Of a DNA stretch of 38,116 nucleotides, positions 12,003-21,507 are shown one piece after another. A program made the position numbers and the translations under genes. Below the pieces are notes generated by a model. That model was not told where the DNA came from, made no database searches, and saw only the letters and a program-made list of their open reading frames with translations. This stretch comes from Methylovirgula sp. Its GTDB lineage: Bacteria; Pseudomonadota; Alphaproteobacteria; Rhizobiales; Beijerinckiaceae. Numbering within the stretch: position 1 is the first letter of the stretch; the number at the start of each line of letters is the position of its first letter. The stretch spans positions 1 through 38,116 of the forward strand of contig JASHSB010000028.1 in the NCBI GenBank assembly GCA_030036945.1, written 5' to 3'.

Positions 12003-15000
12003 GTGAAGACACCGCGCAAACCAGCCGCTCCCCGCAGGCCGAAGGAGCCCGAGCTCGACCTGCCTTTTCCCAAGGACGAGCGACGGATGATTTCGATTCG
12101 CGGCGCGCGCGAGCATAACCTCAAAAACGTCGATCTCCTCGTCCCGCGCGACAAGCTGGTGGTGTTCACCGGGCTGTCCGGGTCTGGCAAGTCGTCGCTC
12201 GCCTTCGACACGATCTATGCCGAGGGGCAGCGCCGCTATGTCGAATCGCTTTCCGCCTATGCCCGGCAGTTCCTGGAGATGACGCAAAAGCCCGACGTCG
12301 ATCAGATCGACGGGCTTTCGCCGGCGATTTCCATCGAGCAGAAAACGACCTCGCGGAACCCGCGCTCGACGGTCGCCACGGTCACCGAGATCTACGATTA
12401 TATGCGGCTCTTGTGGGCGCGCGTGGGCATTCCCTATTCGCCGGCGACCGGCCTGCCGATCCAGAGCCAGACGGTGAGCCAGATGGTCGATCGCGTGCTC
12501 GCTTTGCCGGAGCGCACGCGGCTCTATCTGCTGGCTCCCGTGGTGCGCGGCCGCAAGGGCGAATATCGCAAGGAAATCGCCGAATATATGAAGCGTGGCT
12601 TCCAGCGCCTGAAGATCGACGGCGCGTTCTACGAAATCTCGGAAGCGCCGGCGCTCGACAAGAAACTCAAGCACGACATTGAGGTGGTGGTCGATCGCAT
12701 CGCGGTGCGCGCCGACATGGGGGCGCGGCTCGCCGAGAGTTTGGAGACGGCACTCGATCTTGCCGAGGGGATCGCGATCGTCGAATATGCCGACGAGACT
12801 CCGTCTCCCCGATCACGGGGAGAGGGCCGGGGTGAGGGGCCTCGTCCTAACCCTCTCCCCGCCAGCGGGGAGAGGGGACCTAGGCAGATCGTCTTTTCTT
12901 CGAAATTCGCTTGTCCGGTTTCCGGCTTCACGATCCCCGAAATCGAGCCACGGCTCTTTTCGTTCAACAATCCGTTCGGCGCGTGCCCGGTTTGCGACGG
13001 GCTCGGCAGCGAAGAGACGGTCGATGCGGAACTGGTCGTGCCCGATCCGAAGCTCACCTTGCGTAAGGGCGCGATCGTGCCATGGGCGCGCTCGACGTCG
13101 CCGTATTATTTGCAGACACTCGAGTCGCTCGCCAAACATTACAAGTTCCGGCTCGACGCGCCGTTCGAGGATCTGCCGGAGCGGGTACGGGATATCATCC
13201 TCTATGGGTCGGGCGAGGAGCAGATCCGCTTTTCCTATAACGACGGTCTGCGCTCCTATGACGTGAAAAAGCCGTTCGAGGGCGTCGTCAGTAACCTTGA
13301 GCGCCGCTATCACGAGACGGAAAGCGAGTGGGCGCGCGAGGATATCGCGCGTTTCATGACGGCGACGCCGTGCACCGCCTGCAAAGGCTATCGGCTGAAG
13401 CCCGAGGCGCTGGCGGTGAAGATTGATCGCAAGCACATCGGCGAAGTGGCCGAGCTCTCGGTGCGCGAGGCGCGCGTCTGGTTCGCCGACCTGCCCGACA
13501 AGCTCAACGAGAAACGCGGCGAGATCGCCAGACGCATCCTGAAAGAGATCGGCGAGCGGTTGCGGTTTCTGGTCGACGTCGGCCTCGACTATCTGACATT
13601 GTCGCGCGCCTCGGGCACGCTGTCGGGCGGCGAAAGCCAGCGCATCCGGCTCGCTTCGCAGATCGGCTCGGGGCTCAGCGGCGTGCTTTACGTGCTCGAC
13701 GAGCCGTCGATCGGCCTGCATCAGCGCGACAACGCCAAGCTGCTCGAAACGCTGCGCCGGCTGCGCGATCTCGGCAACAGCGTCATCGTGGTCGAACACG
13801 ACGAGGACGCGATCCTCACCGCCGATCATGTCGTCGACGTAGGGCCGGGCGCCGGCATCCATGGCGGTGAGATCGTCGCGCAAGGCACCGCCGCCGAGAT
13901 CATGGCCGAACCGAAGTCGCTCACCGGCCAGTATCTGTCGGGCGAGCGGCAGGTGCCGCTGCCGCGCACGCGGCGCAAGCCGCGGCCGGGACGCGAGCTC
14001 AAGATCGTCGGCGCCACGGGCAACAACCTAAAGCATCTGTCGGTCGATATTCCGCTCGGCCTATTCACCTGCGTCACCGGCGTCTCCGGCGGCGGCAAAT
14101 CGACTTTGATCCTCGATACGCTTTACAAGGCGGTGGCGCGCCGCCTCAACGGCGCGTTCGAACATCCGGCGCCGCTCGAGGCGATGGAGGGATTGCAGCA
14201 TCTCGACAAGGTGATCGACATCGATCAATCGCCGATCGGCCGCACGCCGCGTTCCAATCCCGCCACCTATACCGGTGCGTTCACCCCGATCCGCGATTGG
14301 TTCGCCGCTTTGCCGGAAGCCAAGGCGCGCGGTTATCAGCCAGGGCGTTTCTCGTTCAACGTGAAAGGCGGACGCTGTGAAGCCTGCCAGGGCGACGGGG
14401 TCATCAAGATCGAGATGCACTTCCTGCCCGACATCTACGTCACCTGCGACGTTTGCAGGGGAAAACGCTACGAGCGCGAAACGCTGGAGGTGAAGTATCG
14501 CGACAAGTCGATCGCCGACGTGCTCGATATGACGGTGGAGGAAGCGGCCAGCCTGTTCAAGGCCGTCCCGACGATCCGCGAGAAGCTGGAGACTCTGTCG
14601 CGCGTTGGGCTCGGCTACATCAAGCTAGGCCAGCAGGCGAATACGCTGTCGGGTGGCGAGGCGCAGCGCGTGAAACTCGCCAAGGAACTGGCGCGCCGCG
14701 CCACCGGCCGCACCCTTTACATCCTCGACGAGCCAACTACGGGCCTGCACTTCCATGACGTGGCCAAGCTGCTCGAAGTGCTGCATCAGCTCGTTGATGC
14801 CGGAAACAGCGTCATCGTCATCGAGCACAATCTCGATGTCATCAAGACCGCCGATTGGGTCATCGACCTCGGCCCGGAGGGCGGCGACGCGGGGGGCGAG
14901 CTTGTCGCGCAGGGCACGCCCGAAGAGGTCGCCAAAGCGCCGCAGAGCTACACCGGCCAATATCTGAGGCCGATTCTGGCTCGCCCGCCGGCCCGCAAAC

Positions 15001-15014
15001 AGGCGGCGGAGTAG
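12003..15014 (+). CDS. uvrA: excinuclease ABC subunit A
   Basis: [60 protein letters not shown]; two ABC signatures ([27 protein letters not shown]); zinc-finger cysteines CEACQGDG...[12 protein letters not shown] start. Confidence 0.98.
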   Translation: MKTPRKPAAPRRPKEPELDLPFPKDERRMISIRGAREHNLKNVDLLVPRDKLVVFTGLSGSGKSSLAFDTIYAEGQRRYVESLSAYARQFLEMTQKPDVDQIDGLSPAISIEQKTTSRNPRSTVATVTEIYDYMRLLWARVGIPYSPATGLPIQSQTVSQMVDRVLALPERTRLYLLAPVVRGRKGEYRKEIAEYMKRGFQRLKIDGAFYEISEAPALDKKLKHDIEVVVDRIAVRADMGARLAESLETALDLAEGIAIVEYADETPSPRSRGEGRGEGPRPNPLPASGERGPRQIVFSSKFACPVSGFTIPEIEPRLFSFNNPFGACPVCDGLGSEETVDAELVVPDPKLTLRKGAIVPWARSTSPYYLQTLESLAKHYKFRLDAPFEDLPERVRDIILYGSGEEQIRFSYNDGLRSYDVKKPFEGVVSNLERRYHETESEWAREDIARFMTATPCTACKGYRLKPEALAVKIDRKHIGEVAELSVREARVWFADLPDKLNEKRGEIARRILKEIGERLRFLVDVGLDYLTLSRASGTLSGGESQRIRLASQIGSGLSGVLYVLDEPSIGLHQRDNAKLLETLRRLRDLGNSVIVVEHDEDAILTADHVVDVGPGAGIHGGEIVAQGTAAEIMAEPKSLTGQYLSGERQVPLPRTRRKPRPGRELKIVGATGNNLKHLSVDIPLGLFTCVTGVSGGGKSTLILDTLYKAVARRLNGAFEHPAPLEAMEGLQHLDKVIDIDQSPIGRTPRSNPATYTGAFTPIRDWFAALPEAKARGYQPGRFSFNVKGGRCEACQGDGVIKIEMHFLPDIYVTCDVCRGKRYERETLEVKYRDKSIADVLDMTVEEAASLFKAVPTIREKLETLSRVGLGYIKLGQQANTLSGGEAQRVKLAKELARRATGRTLYILDEPTTGLHFHDVAKLLEVLHQLVDAGNSVIVIEHNLDVIKTADWVIDLGPEGGDAGGELVAQGTPEEVAKAPQSYTGQYLRPILARPPARKQAAE
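12804..12876. repeat. Palindromic repeat inserted in frame within uvrA
   Basis: TCTCCCC-GATCAC-GGGGAGA hairpin followed by CCCTCTCCCC-GCCAGC-GGGGAGAGGG, encoding the low-complexity peptide [26 protein letters not shown]. Confidence 0.85.
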
Positions 15015-15315
15015 CTAAGGGACAGGGTCCAAAGACCCGTTACCCCGCAAAATTCAGGGCAATTTTTAGCGGTACATGAAGCATAAACCACGTTTGCTCG
15101 CGTGGGGCGGGCCCACCGCTGCCAAAATATCGCAGCTTCTCCGCAACGGAATTACCAATTCGTCAAGCAAATTGCTCTTCTTTATGGGTCTCGGGCGGAA
15201 GCCTGACCGTGAAAAAATGATGCGGCACGCGGTGCACCAAACTTGGCGAACACCGTCGGCTTTAGAAAATTCCGAGCCGGAAAGCGTGGATATCGAACGT
15301 AGAAAGTTGGAAGAC

Positions 15316-15849
15316 ATGGGTATTCTCCGGTCATTCGCATTAAGGCGCCGCGTCGGCGCTTTGCTCGCCGACCGGGCTTCGATCGGCGTGATCACCGCGA
15401 TGACGCTCCTGGCGTTGTGCGGCGTGATCGGGTTCGGCACCGACGCCGCGATCTGGTACTCCAATGCGCACCGGGTGCAGACGATGGTCGAAACGACCGC
15501 CTTGAGCGCCGGGCGTTTGCTGTCGAATTCCAGCCAAACAAGCTCGACGATCACCGCGGTCGCAAAAAACGACGCGATGCTGAATGGATTTTCGGGCTCG
15601 TCGGATACGATTTCCGTCGCGTTCGGACCGTCCGGCAATACGCCGCCCAGTGCGACGACGGTCACGGTAACCGTAAAGCGTACGCTGCCGCTGTTATTTT
15701 CGGGCCTGTTCTTCCACTCCGCGCCCGCGGTCACGGCAAGCGCGACGGCAACCGCCAGCGGGCCGGCGGTTTGCATTTACGTGCTCGGATCGGGTTCTCA
15801 AACGCTGCTGGTCAACAGCAACTTCAGTCTGAACGCGCCGAATTGCTAA
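15316..15849 (+). pseudogene. Tad/TadG-like pilus-assembly family fragment, ended by an in-frame TAA
   Basis: RRRVGALLADRASIGVITAMTLLALCGVIGFGTDAAIWYSNAHRVQTMVETTALSAGRLL (TadE/G-like N-terminal TM) ... GPAVCIYVLGSGSQTLLVNSNFSLNAPNC* then, same frame, IDVASTTSGAAIFDSGAKNAW. The longest ORF starts at 15076. Confidence 0.6.
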
Positions 15850-16053
15850 ATCGACGTCGCCTCGACGACTTCGGGCGCCGCGATCTTCGATTCGGGCGCC
15901 AAGAATGCATGGATGGATAGCGTTTTCCGGGCTGGCCCAGTGGAGCGAAGTGCGCTACGCAACCGCCACTTGCCAGACCGCCGCGCGCCGTTGCCCTCGT
16001 TGGCGCGGGCGATCTGGCTTCCGCCGTGAGGAGCCCCCGCCTCTCGCGCACCC

Positions 16054-16091
16054 AAGACGCCCGCCGGCGTTCCTCCCCCGGCGGGCGTCTT
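16054..16091 (-). terminator. Strong hairpin downstream of cimA
   Basis: AAGACGCCCGCCGG-(10 nt)-CCGGCGGGCGTCTT perfect 14-bp stem just past the 3' end of cimA; limited U tract. Confidence 0.7.
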
Positions 16092-16104
16092 ACTATGTCT
16101 GCCC

Positions 16105-17700
16105 CTACTGCGCGTCGGCCTTCATGAGCTTAAAGACGATGGCGTCGGCGAGTGCCTGGAACGATGCATCGATGATGTTGGCCGAGACGCTGACCGTCGA
16201 CCAGTGTTCGCCGCCACCGTCGCGGAACTCGACGAGCACGCGGGTCACCGCGTCGGTTCCGCCTTGGAAGACGCGAACGCGATAATCGACGAGTTCGAGG
16301 TCCTCGATCAACGGCTGATATTTGCCGAGGTCCTTGCGCAGCGCGAGGTCGAGCGCGTTGACCGGCCCGTTGCCTTCGGCGACCGAAACGGACGTTTTGC
16401 CGTCGATGCGGATTTTCACGGCCGCTTCCGAGATCGTGACGAGCTTTCCCTTCGCGTCGCGCCGCCGCGCTACATCGACGTGGAACTCCTCGACTTCGAA
16501 ATAATCCGGCACCGTGCCGAGACTGCGCCGCGCCAGGAGCTCGAACGACGCGTCGGCGCCCTCGAAAGCATAGAGCTGCGCTTCCTTCTCCTTCACCTCC
16601 GCGAGGAGGCGGACGAGGCGCGGATCGTCCTTGTCCAGATGCACGCCGAGCCGCTCGAGCTCGGCCATGATGTTGGATTTGCCGGCGTAGCCGGAGATCA
16701 GCAGACGGCGGCGGTTGCCGACGCTTTCGGGCACGACGTGCTCGTAAGTCTTCGGCTCCTTCATCACCGCCGAGGCGTGAATGCCAGCCTTGGTCGAGAA
16801 GGCCGCGGCGCCGACGTAAGGGCGATGCCGGTCGGGAGCACGGTTCAACAATTCGTCGAGCGTATGGCTCACCTTGGTGAGGCCGCCGAGCTGTTGCAGC
16901 GAGACGCCGATCTCATAGGTTTCGGCGTAGTCGGGCTTCAAGAGCAGCGTCGGAACGAGCGAAACCAGATTGGCGTTGCCGCAACGCTCGCCGAGCCCGT
17001 TGAGCGTGCCTTGGATCTGCCGCGCCCCGGCGCGCACCGCGGCGAGCGAATTGGCGACCGCGTTCTCGGTGTCGTTATGGGCGTGAATGCCGAGGTTTTC
17101 GCCGGGAATATGCGCCGCCATTTCGCCGACGACGCGCTCCACTTCGTGCGGCAACGTTCCGCCGTTCGTATCGCAAAGCACGATCCAGCGCGCCCCGCAT
17201 CGGTAGGCGGTCCTGGCGACATCGAGCGCGTAGGCGGGATTGGCCTTGTAGCCGTCGAAGAAATGCTCGCAATCGAGCATCGCCTCGCGGTTTTTCGCGC
17301 GCGCAGCTTCCAAGGACTGGGCGATGCCGTAGAGATTTTCTTCGAGCGTCGTCTGCAGCGCCACGTGCACGTGGAAATCCCAGGCCTTGGCGACGAAACA
17401 GATCGCATCGGCATCGGCCTGCAGCAAGGCGGCGAGACCGGGGTCGTTGGCCACCGAGCGGCCGGCGCGGCGGATCATGCCGAAGGCGGCGAAGCGCGCG
17501 TGTTTTAGCGGTGGCTTCTTGGCGAAGAGTTCCGTATCGAGCCGGGTGGCGCCGGGGTAGCCGCCTTCGATGTAATCGAGGCCGAGTGCGTCGAGCAGCG
17601 CCACGATGCGGCGCTTGTCCTCGAGCGAGAAATCGACGCCGGTGGTCTGCGCGCCGTCGCGTAGCGTCGTGTCGTAGATGGTGAGGCGAGCGCGGGTCAT
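16105..17700 (-). CDS. cimA: citramalate synthase (LeuA/CimA family)
   Basis: MTRARLTIYDTTLRDGAQTTGVDFSLEDKRRIVALLDALGLDYIEGGYPG; GIHAHNDTENAVANSLAAVRAGARQIQGTLNGLGERCGNANL. The ORF extension to 17778 is repeat-derived. Confidence 0.92.
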   Translation of the reverse strand: MTRARLTIYDTTLRDGAQTTGVDFSLEDKRRIVALLDALGLDYIEGGYPGATRLDTELFAKKPPLKHARFAAFGMIRRAGRSVANDPGLAALLQADADAICFVAKAWDFHVHVALQTTLEENLYGIAQSLEAARAKNREAMLDCEHFFDGYKANPAYALDVARTAYRCGARWIVLCDTNGGTLPHEVERVVGEMAAHIPGENLGIHAHNDTENAVANSLAAVRAGARQIQGTLNGLGERCGNANLVSLVPTLLLKPDYAETYEIGVSLQQLGGLTKVSHTLDELLNRAPDRHRPYVGAAAFSTKAGIHASAVMKEPKTYEHVVPESVGNRRRLLISGYAGKSNIMAELERLGVHLDKDDPRLVRLLAEVKEKEAQLYAFEGADASFELLARRSLGTVPDYFEVEEFHVDVARRRDAKGKLVTISEAAVKIRIDGKTSVSVAEGNGPVNALDLALRKDLGKYQPLIEDLELVDYRVRVFQGGTDAVTRVLVEFRDGGGEHWSTVSVSANIIDASFQALADAIVFKLMKADAQ

Positions 17701-17713
17701 GAGCAGAGGCCCA

Positions 17714-17765
17714 AACCCTCTCCCGGCGGAAGAGGGTACCGCCGGAGGCGACGAGTAAGGGGTTG
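17714..17765 (+). repeat. CCCTCTCCC palindromic element, left copy
   Basis: AACCCTCTCCCGGCGGAAGAGGGTACCGCCGGAGGCGACGAGTAAGGGGTT; matches the reverse complement of 18272-18324. Confidence 0.8.
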
Positions 17766-17798
17766 CGACGTCCGCCATCTACGATCAGACTGTGGAGC

Positions 17799-18179
17799 AT
17801 GATCAAACGGCTGGTCGCAATCGCGCGTCGTCTGCGGAGAAACAGCACCTCGTCCGAAGACCTGCTTTGGCGGCAGCTTCGAGACCATAGGCTCGACGGA
17901 CTGAAGTTTCGGAGGCAGGCACCGCTTGCGGGGTTTGTCGCGGATTTCTGTTGCTATGATTTGGGCCTCCCCATCGAACTCGATGGTAAGTAACATCTCG
18001 GACAGATCGAGGACGATGCCGCGCGCGCCGCAGCCATCGAGAGCCACGGTTTCATCGAGCTTCGCTTCATCAACGACGAAGTGAAGGAAAGGCTGGATTG
18101 GGTGATCGAAGAAATCCGTCGCGGAGCCGATATTGCTCGCGCGCGCGTACCAAGGCCTCCGTTTCCGCGCTACAGGTGA
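17799..18179 (+). pseudogene. DUF559 (Vsr/restriction-endonuclease-like fold) protein interrupted by an in-frame TAA at 17991-17993
   Basis: MIKRLVAIARRLRRNSTSSEDLLWRQLRDHRLDGLKFRRQAPLAGFVADFCCYDLGLPIELDGK*HLGQIEDDAARAAAIESHGFIELRFINDEVKERLDWVIEEIRRGADIARARVPRPPFPRYR*; both sides of the stop are DUF559-like and in the same frame. Confidence 0.82.
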
Positions 18180-18186
18180 GCGCGCC

Positions 18187-18224
18187 AACCCTCTCCCAGA
18201 GGGAGAGGGTGGCTGCGGGGTTAC
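18187..18224 (+). repeat. CCCTCTCCC palindromic element, middle (short) copy
   Basis: AACCCTCTCCCAGAGGGAGAGGGTGGCTGCGGGGTTAC. Confidence 0.8.
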
Positions 18225-18271
18225 GATCTTCTGAGAATAAAGGCGACTGGCGCGGATTAGCGGTCGAGTTG

Positions 18272-18324
18272 GTAACCCCTCACCCGCCGCCTCCGGCGGC
18301 ACCCTCTCCCTCTGGGAGAGGGTA
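18272..18324 (-). repeat. CCCTCTCCC palindromic element, right copy, inverted relative to left and middle copies
   Basis: Reverse complement reads TTACCCTCTCCCAGAGGGAGAGGGTGCCGCCGGAGGCGGCGGGTGAGGGGTTAC. Confidence 0.8.
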
Positions 18325-18349
18325 AGCGCGCGTTGTTTCAGGAGGTCGC

Positions 18350-19891
18350 TCATCGCCTCACCTCCCAGGTCGTCGTGCCGTCCTTGTTGTCCTCCAGCGT
18401 AACTCCTATCTCTCCAAGTTCAGCGCGGATACGATCAGATTCATTAAATTTCTTGGCCTTGCGCGCTTCCAGCCGACTTAAAATCTTTTCGTTTATGGTC
18501 TCGATTTTTCCATTCAACCGGAGTGCATCGCCGGTGCGTGTAGCAGGATGCGCAAACCTAAGTCGATTACATACAAATGCTACTTCGTTCTCGAGATTCT
18601 TCGATGACTTCTGCAGTACATACAACGCCCTGGCGACCGGATAATTCTTTGGAAATAACATCATAAAAGCTTCAAACACCTCGTCCTTTGCTGCACCGTG
18701 AGAAAATGTCGGTATCACCCAACCAGTTTCGCGTTCGTTGGTTGCAAGCCCAATTAGCATCAGGGAACTTCTGAGTGCCGCTCCAGATTCGATGTGTCCG
18801 CGAGCGGCCGATGTTCGCAGTTCATAGAGTCTCGCGATTGCCTGCGGCGTATTCAGATCATCAAACAATGCTTCAATGAATTCTTTGTCGAGCTTATCCG
18901 GTGCATATTCCTCCGCCACATCGAGCAATTCAAAATAGGTATCAAAGGATTCCTCCAGGCTTCGGGCTGTCCAGTCTATCGGTTGCCGATAATGTGTGCG
19001 TAGCATGTTGAAGCGGATGACCTCGCCGGGCCAGTCTTTGAGCGCCTCGTGGATCGTCACGAAATTCCCCAGGCTCTTCGACATTTTCTCGCCTTCGACC
19101 TGGAGGAAGCCGTTGTGCAGCCAGTAATTGGCCATCGCCTCATGATGGAAGGCGCAGCAGGTCTGGGCGATCTCGTTCTCGTGGTGCGGAAAGACGAGGT
19201 CGATACCGCCGCCGTGAATGTCGAAGACTTCGCCCAGATATTCCCAGCTCATCGCCGAACATTCGAGATGCCAGCCGGGACGGCCGCGGCCCCAGGGACT
19301 TTCCCAGCCGGGCTCGTCGGGCGCCGAGGGTTTCCAGAGGACGAAATCCATCGGCCTTCTCTTGTAAGGCGCCACTTCGACGCGCGCGCCGGCGATCATT
19401 TCGTCGAGCGGGCGCCGCGACAGCTGGCCGTACTCCGGCATCGAGGGGACGTCAAAGAGAACGTGTCCTTCGGTACGATAAGCGTGGCCTGCCGCAAGCA
19501 GCCGCTCTACGATGTCGATCATCGCGGTGACATGCTCGGTGGCGCGCGGCTGCGCGGTCGGCTCGAGACAGCCGAGCGCCTGGACATCGGCCTGGAAGAT
19601 CGCGTTAGTCTCTTCCGTCAGTTCGCGAATTGAGATACCGCGCTCCGCGGCGCGCGCGTTGATCTTGTCATCGACATCGGTGATGTTGCGTACGTAAGTG
19701 ACGTGCGCGGCGCCGTAGATCTCGCGCAGCAGCCGGAACAGCACGTCGAAGATGATCAGCGGGCGCGCATTGCCGATGTGCGCGTAGTCGTAGATGGTCG
19801 GCCCGCAGACGTACATCCGCACGTTGGCGGGATCGATCGGTGCGAATTCCTCCTTCCGGCGCGTCAACGTATTATAGAGCTGCAAGGCCAT
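18350..19891 (-). CDS. cysS: cysteinyl-tRNA synthetase
   Basis: [76 protein letters not shown] motif; C-terminal [37 protein letters not shown]-like end. Confidence 0.96.
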   Translation of the reverse strand: MALQLYNTLTRRKEEFAPIDPANVRMYVCGPTIYDYAHIGNARPLIIFDVLFRLLREIYGAAHVTYVRNITDVDDKINARAAERGISIRELTEETNAIFQADVQALGCLEPTAQPRATEHVTAMIDIVERLLAAGHAYRTEGHVLFDVPSMPEYGQLSRRPLDEMIAGARVEVAPYKRRPMDFVLWKPSAPDEPGWESPWGRGRPGWHLECSAMSWEYLGEVFDIHGGGIDLVFPHHENEIAQTCCAFHHEAMANYWLHNGFLQVEGEKMSKSLGNFVTIHEALKDWPGEVIRFNMLRTHYRQPIDWTARSLEESFDTYFELLDVAEEYAPDKLDKEFIEALFDDLNTPQAIARLYELRTSAARGHIESGAALRSSLMLIGLATNERETGWVIPTFSHGAAKDEVFEAFMMLFPKNYPVARALYVLQKSSKNLENEVAFVCNRLRFAHPATRTGDALRLNGKIETINEKILSRLEARKAKKFNESDRIRAELGEIGVTLEDNKDGTTTWEVRR

Positions 19892-20253
19892 GGATTCCCT
19901 CTGCCTCGAACTGGCCCTGGCGTCGGATCGGAACTCTTGAAGGAGACGAGACGGCTCAGGCCAGCGCGAAGGCTAGCCAATAATAATCCGGCTGCTGCGG
20001 ATGAAGCACGTCATCGCCCGAACATGCGCGAGAACCCGCATAGCGTCAAGCGCTTCGCGCGTTTCCGGCGCGCTCGTCCGCTTAACGCTTTCTTAGCGGC
20101 GCAAACGCACACTGCGCAGCGGATTGGACGCTGACTTCGCGGCGCGAACGCGCCGGCTCGGCGTCGTGATCTTTCCAGGTCGGATCTGAAAAGCGCTTCC
20201 AGATCAAAGGACTGCATGGGCCGGCGTGTCGCGGCAATCATTCGGGGGATGTT

Positions 20254-20595
20254 ATGGCGGCCATCGCTCGCAACTATCGCAAATTCCTGCAGGTCGCTCT
20301 CGCGATCCTCGCCGGTTTCCTCGCTCTGACGGCGCTCAGGGACAAGGTATCGGCCGAGACCACGCACACGTTTATCATCCCCGTGGATGACGGGTACGGG
20401 CTGAACGATTGCATCGGAAAGGATCGATCCTGCGCCGAGGTGGTCGCCGCCGCCTGGTGCGAGGCGCACGGCTACGCTGCGCCGATCGTCTTCGGCAGCG
20501 CCCAAGATATCGTCACCGGCGCCATCGTCACCGGCACGGCGCCGCGCCCGGCGCATATCGACCCCGACTCCTTCATCGTCACCTGCAAGGAATAG
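20254..20595 (+). CDS. small exported hypothetical protein
   Basis: N-terminal hydrophobic signal (FLQVALAILAGFLALTAL) then THTFIIPVDDGYGLNDCIGKDRSCAEVVAAAWCEAHGYAAPIVFGSAQDIVTGAI; even cysteine spacing, no overlapping plausible gene. Confidence 0.7.
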   Translation: MAAIARNYRKFLQVALAILAGFLALTALRDKVSAETTHTFIIPVDDGYGLNDCIGKDRSCAEVVAAAWCEAHGYAAPIVFGSAQDIVTGAIVTGTAPRPAHIDPDSFIVTCKE

Positions 20596-20596
20596 A

Positions 20597-21475
20597 TCAG
20601 AGTCCGAGCGCGGCGCCGGCAAGACCCGCGCAAAAGATGAGGCCGGCGTCGCGGTTGGAACGGAACAGCCGTAGCGCCAGAGCGGGATCGGCGGGGTCGA
20701 GCGTGACGATCTGCCAGAAGAAATGCGCTCCCATACCGATGAGGCCGGCGATCGCCAGCGGCCGAACGATGCCGGCGGCGAAAAGCGCCAGCCCGAGCAA
20801 CACGAACGCGGCGCCGTAAAAGGCCGCGACAGCGCGCCGGACACGGCTCCCGAAATAAAGCGCCGTCGATTTCACCCCGGCGGCCAAATCGTCGCTCGCG
20901 TCCTGCAGGGCGTAGATCGTGTCGTAGCCGATCGTCCAAACGACGGTGCCCGCACAGAGCAGCAGCGCCGGCAATGCGAGACTGCCGTAAGCCGCCGCCC
21001 AGCCGAGCAGCGCTCCGAAAGAGAAGGCGAGACCGAGCACCGCCTGCGGCCAGAAGGTAATGCGTTTCATGAACGGATAGACGGCGACGATCAGCAGCGA
21101 GGCGAGGCCGAGCGCGACCGTAAACCTGTTGAAGCAAAGCAGCACGATGAGCCCGACGAGCGCCTGAGCGACGAGAAACGCGCCGGCGGCGCGCGCTCCG
21201 ACCTGGCCGGAAGGCAGCGGTCGGGCGGCCGTCCGCCCGACCTTGGCGTCGATGTCGCGATCGACGAGGTCGTCGTAGGTGGAACCGGCGCCGCGCATCG
21301 CCACCGCGCCGAGGAAAAACAAAGCGAGATGCGCGAGATTGGGAGGCGCTCCGCGGCTGGCGCTCGCCGCGAGCGACGACCACCAGCACGGCAGCAGCAG
21401 AAGCCACCAGCCGATCGGCCGGTCGAGACGGGCAAGCTGAACGAATGGAAGAAAGGATTGTGGCGTGTGCCGCAT
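20597..21475 (-). CDS. ubiA: 4-hydroxybenzoate polyprenyltransferase
   Basis: MRHTPQSFLPFVQLARLDRPIGWWLLLLPCWWS; GAGSTYDDLVDRDIDAKVGRTAARPLPSG; DTIYALQDASDDLAAGVKSTALYFG. Confidence 0.95.
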   Translation of the reverse strand: MRHTPQSFLPFVQLARLDRPIGWWLLLLPCWWSSLAASASRGAPPNLAHLALFFLGAVAMRGAGSTYDDLVDRDIDAKVGRTAARPLPSGQVGARAAGAFLVAQALVGLIVLLCFNRFTVALGLASLLIVAVYPFMKRITFWPQAVLGLAFSFGALLGWAAAYGSLALPALLLCAGTVVWTIGYDTIYALQDASDDLAAGVKSTALYFGSRVRRAVAAFYGAAFVLLGLALFAAGIVRPLAIAGLIGMGAHFFWQIVTLDPADPALALRLFRSNRDAGLIFCAGLAGAALGL

Positions 21476-21507
21476 AAAAAACGGCGAGGCGTCGGGTAGC
21501 GACGCCC

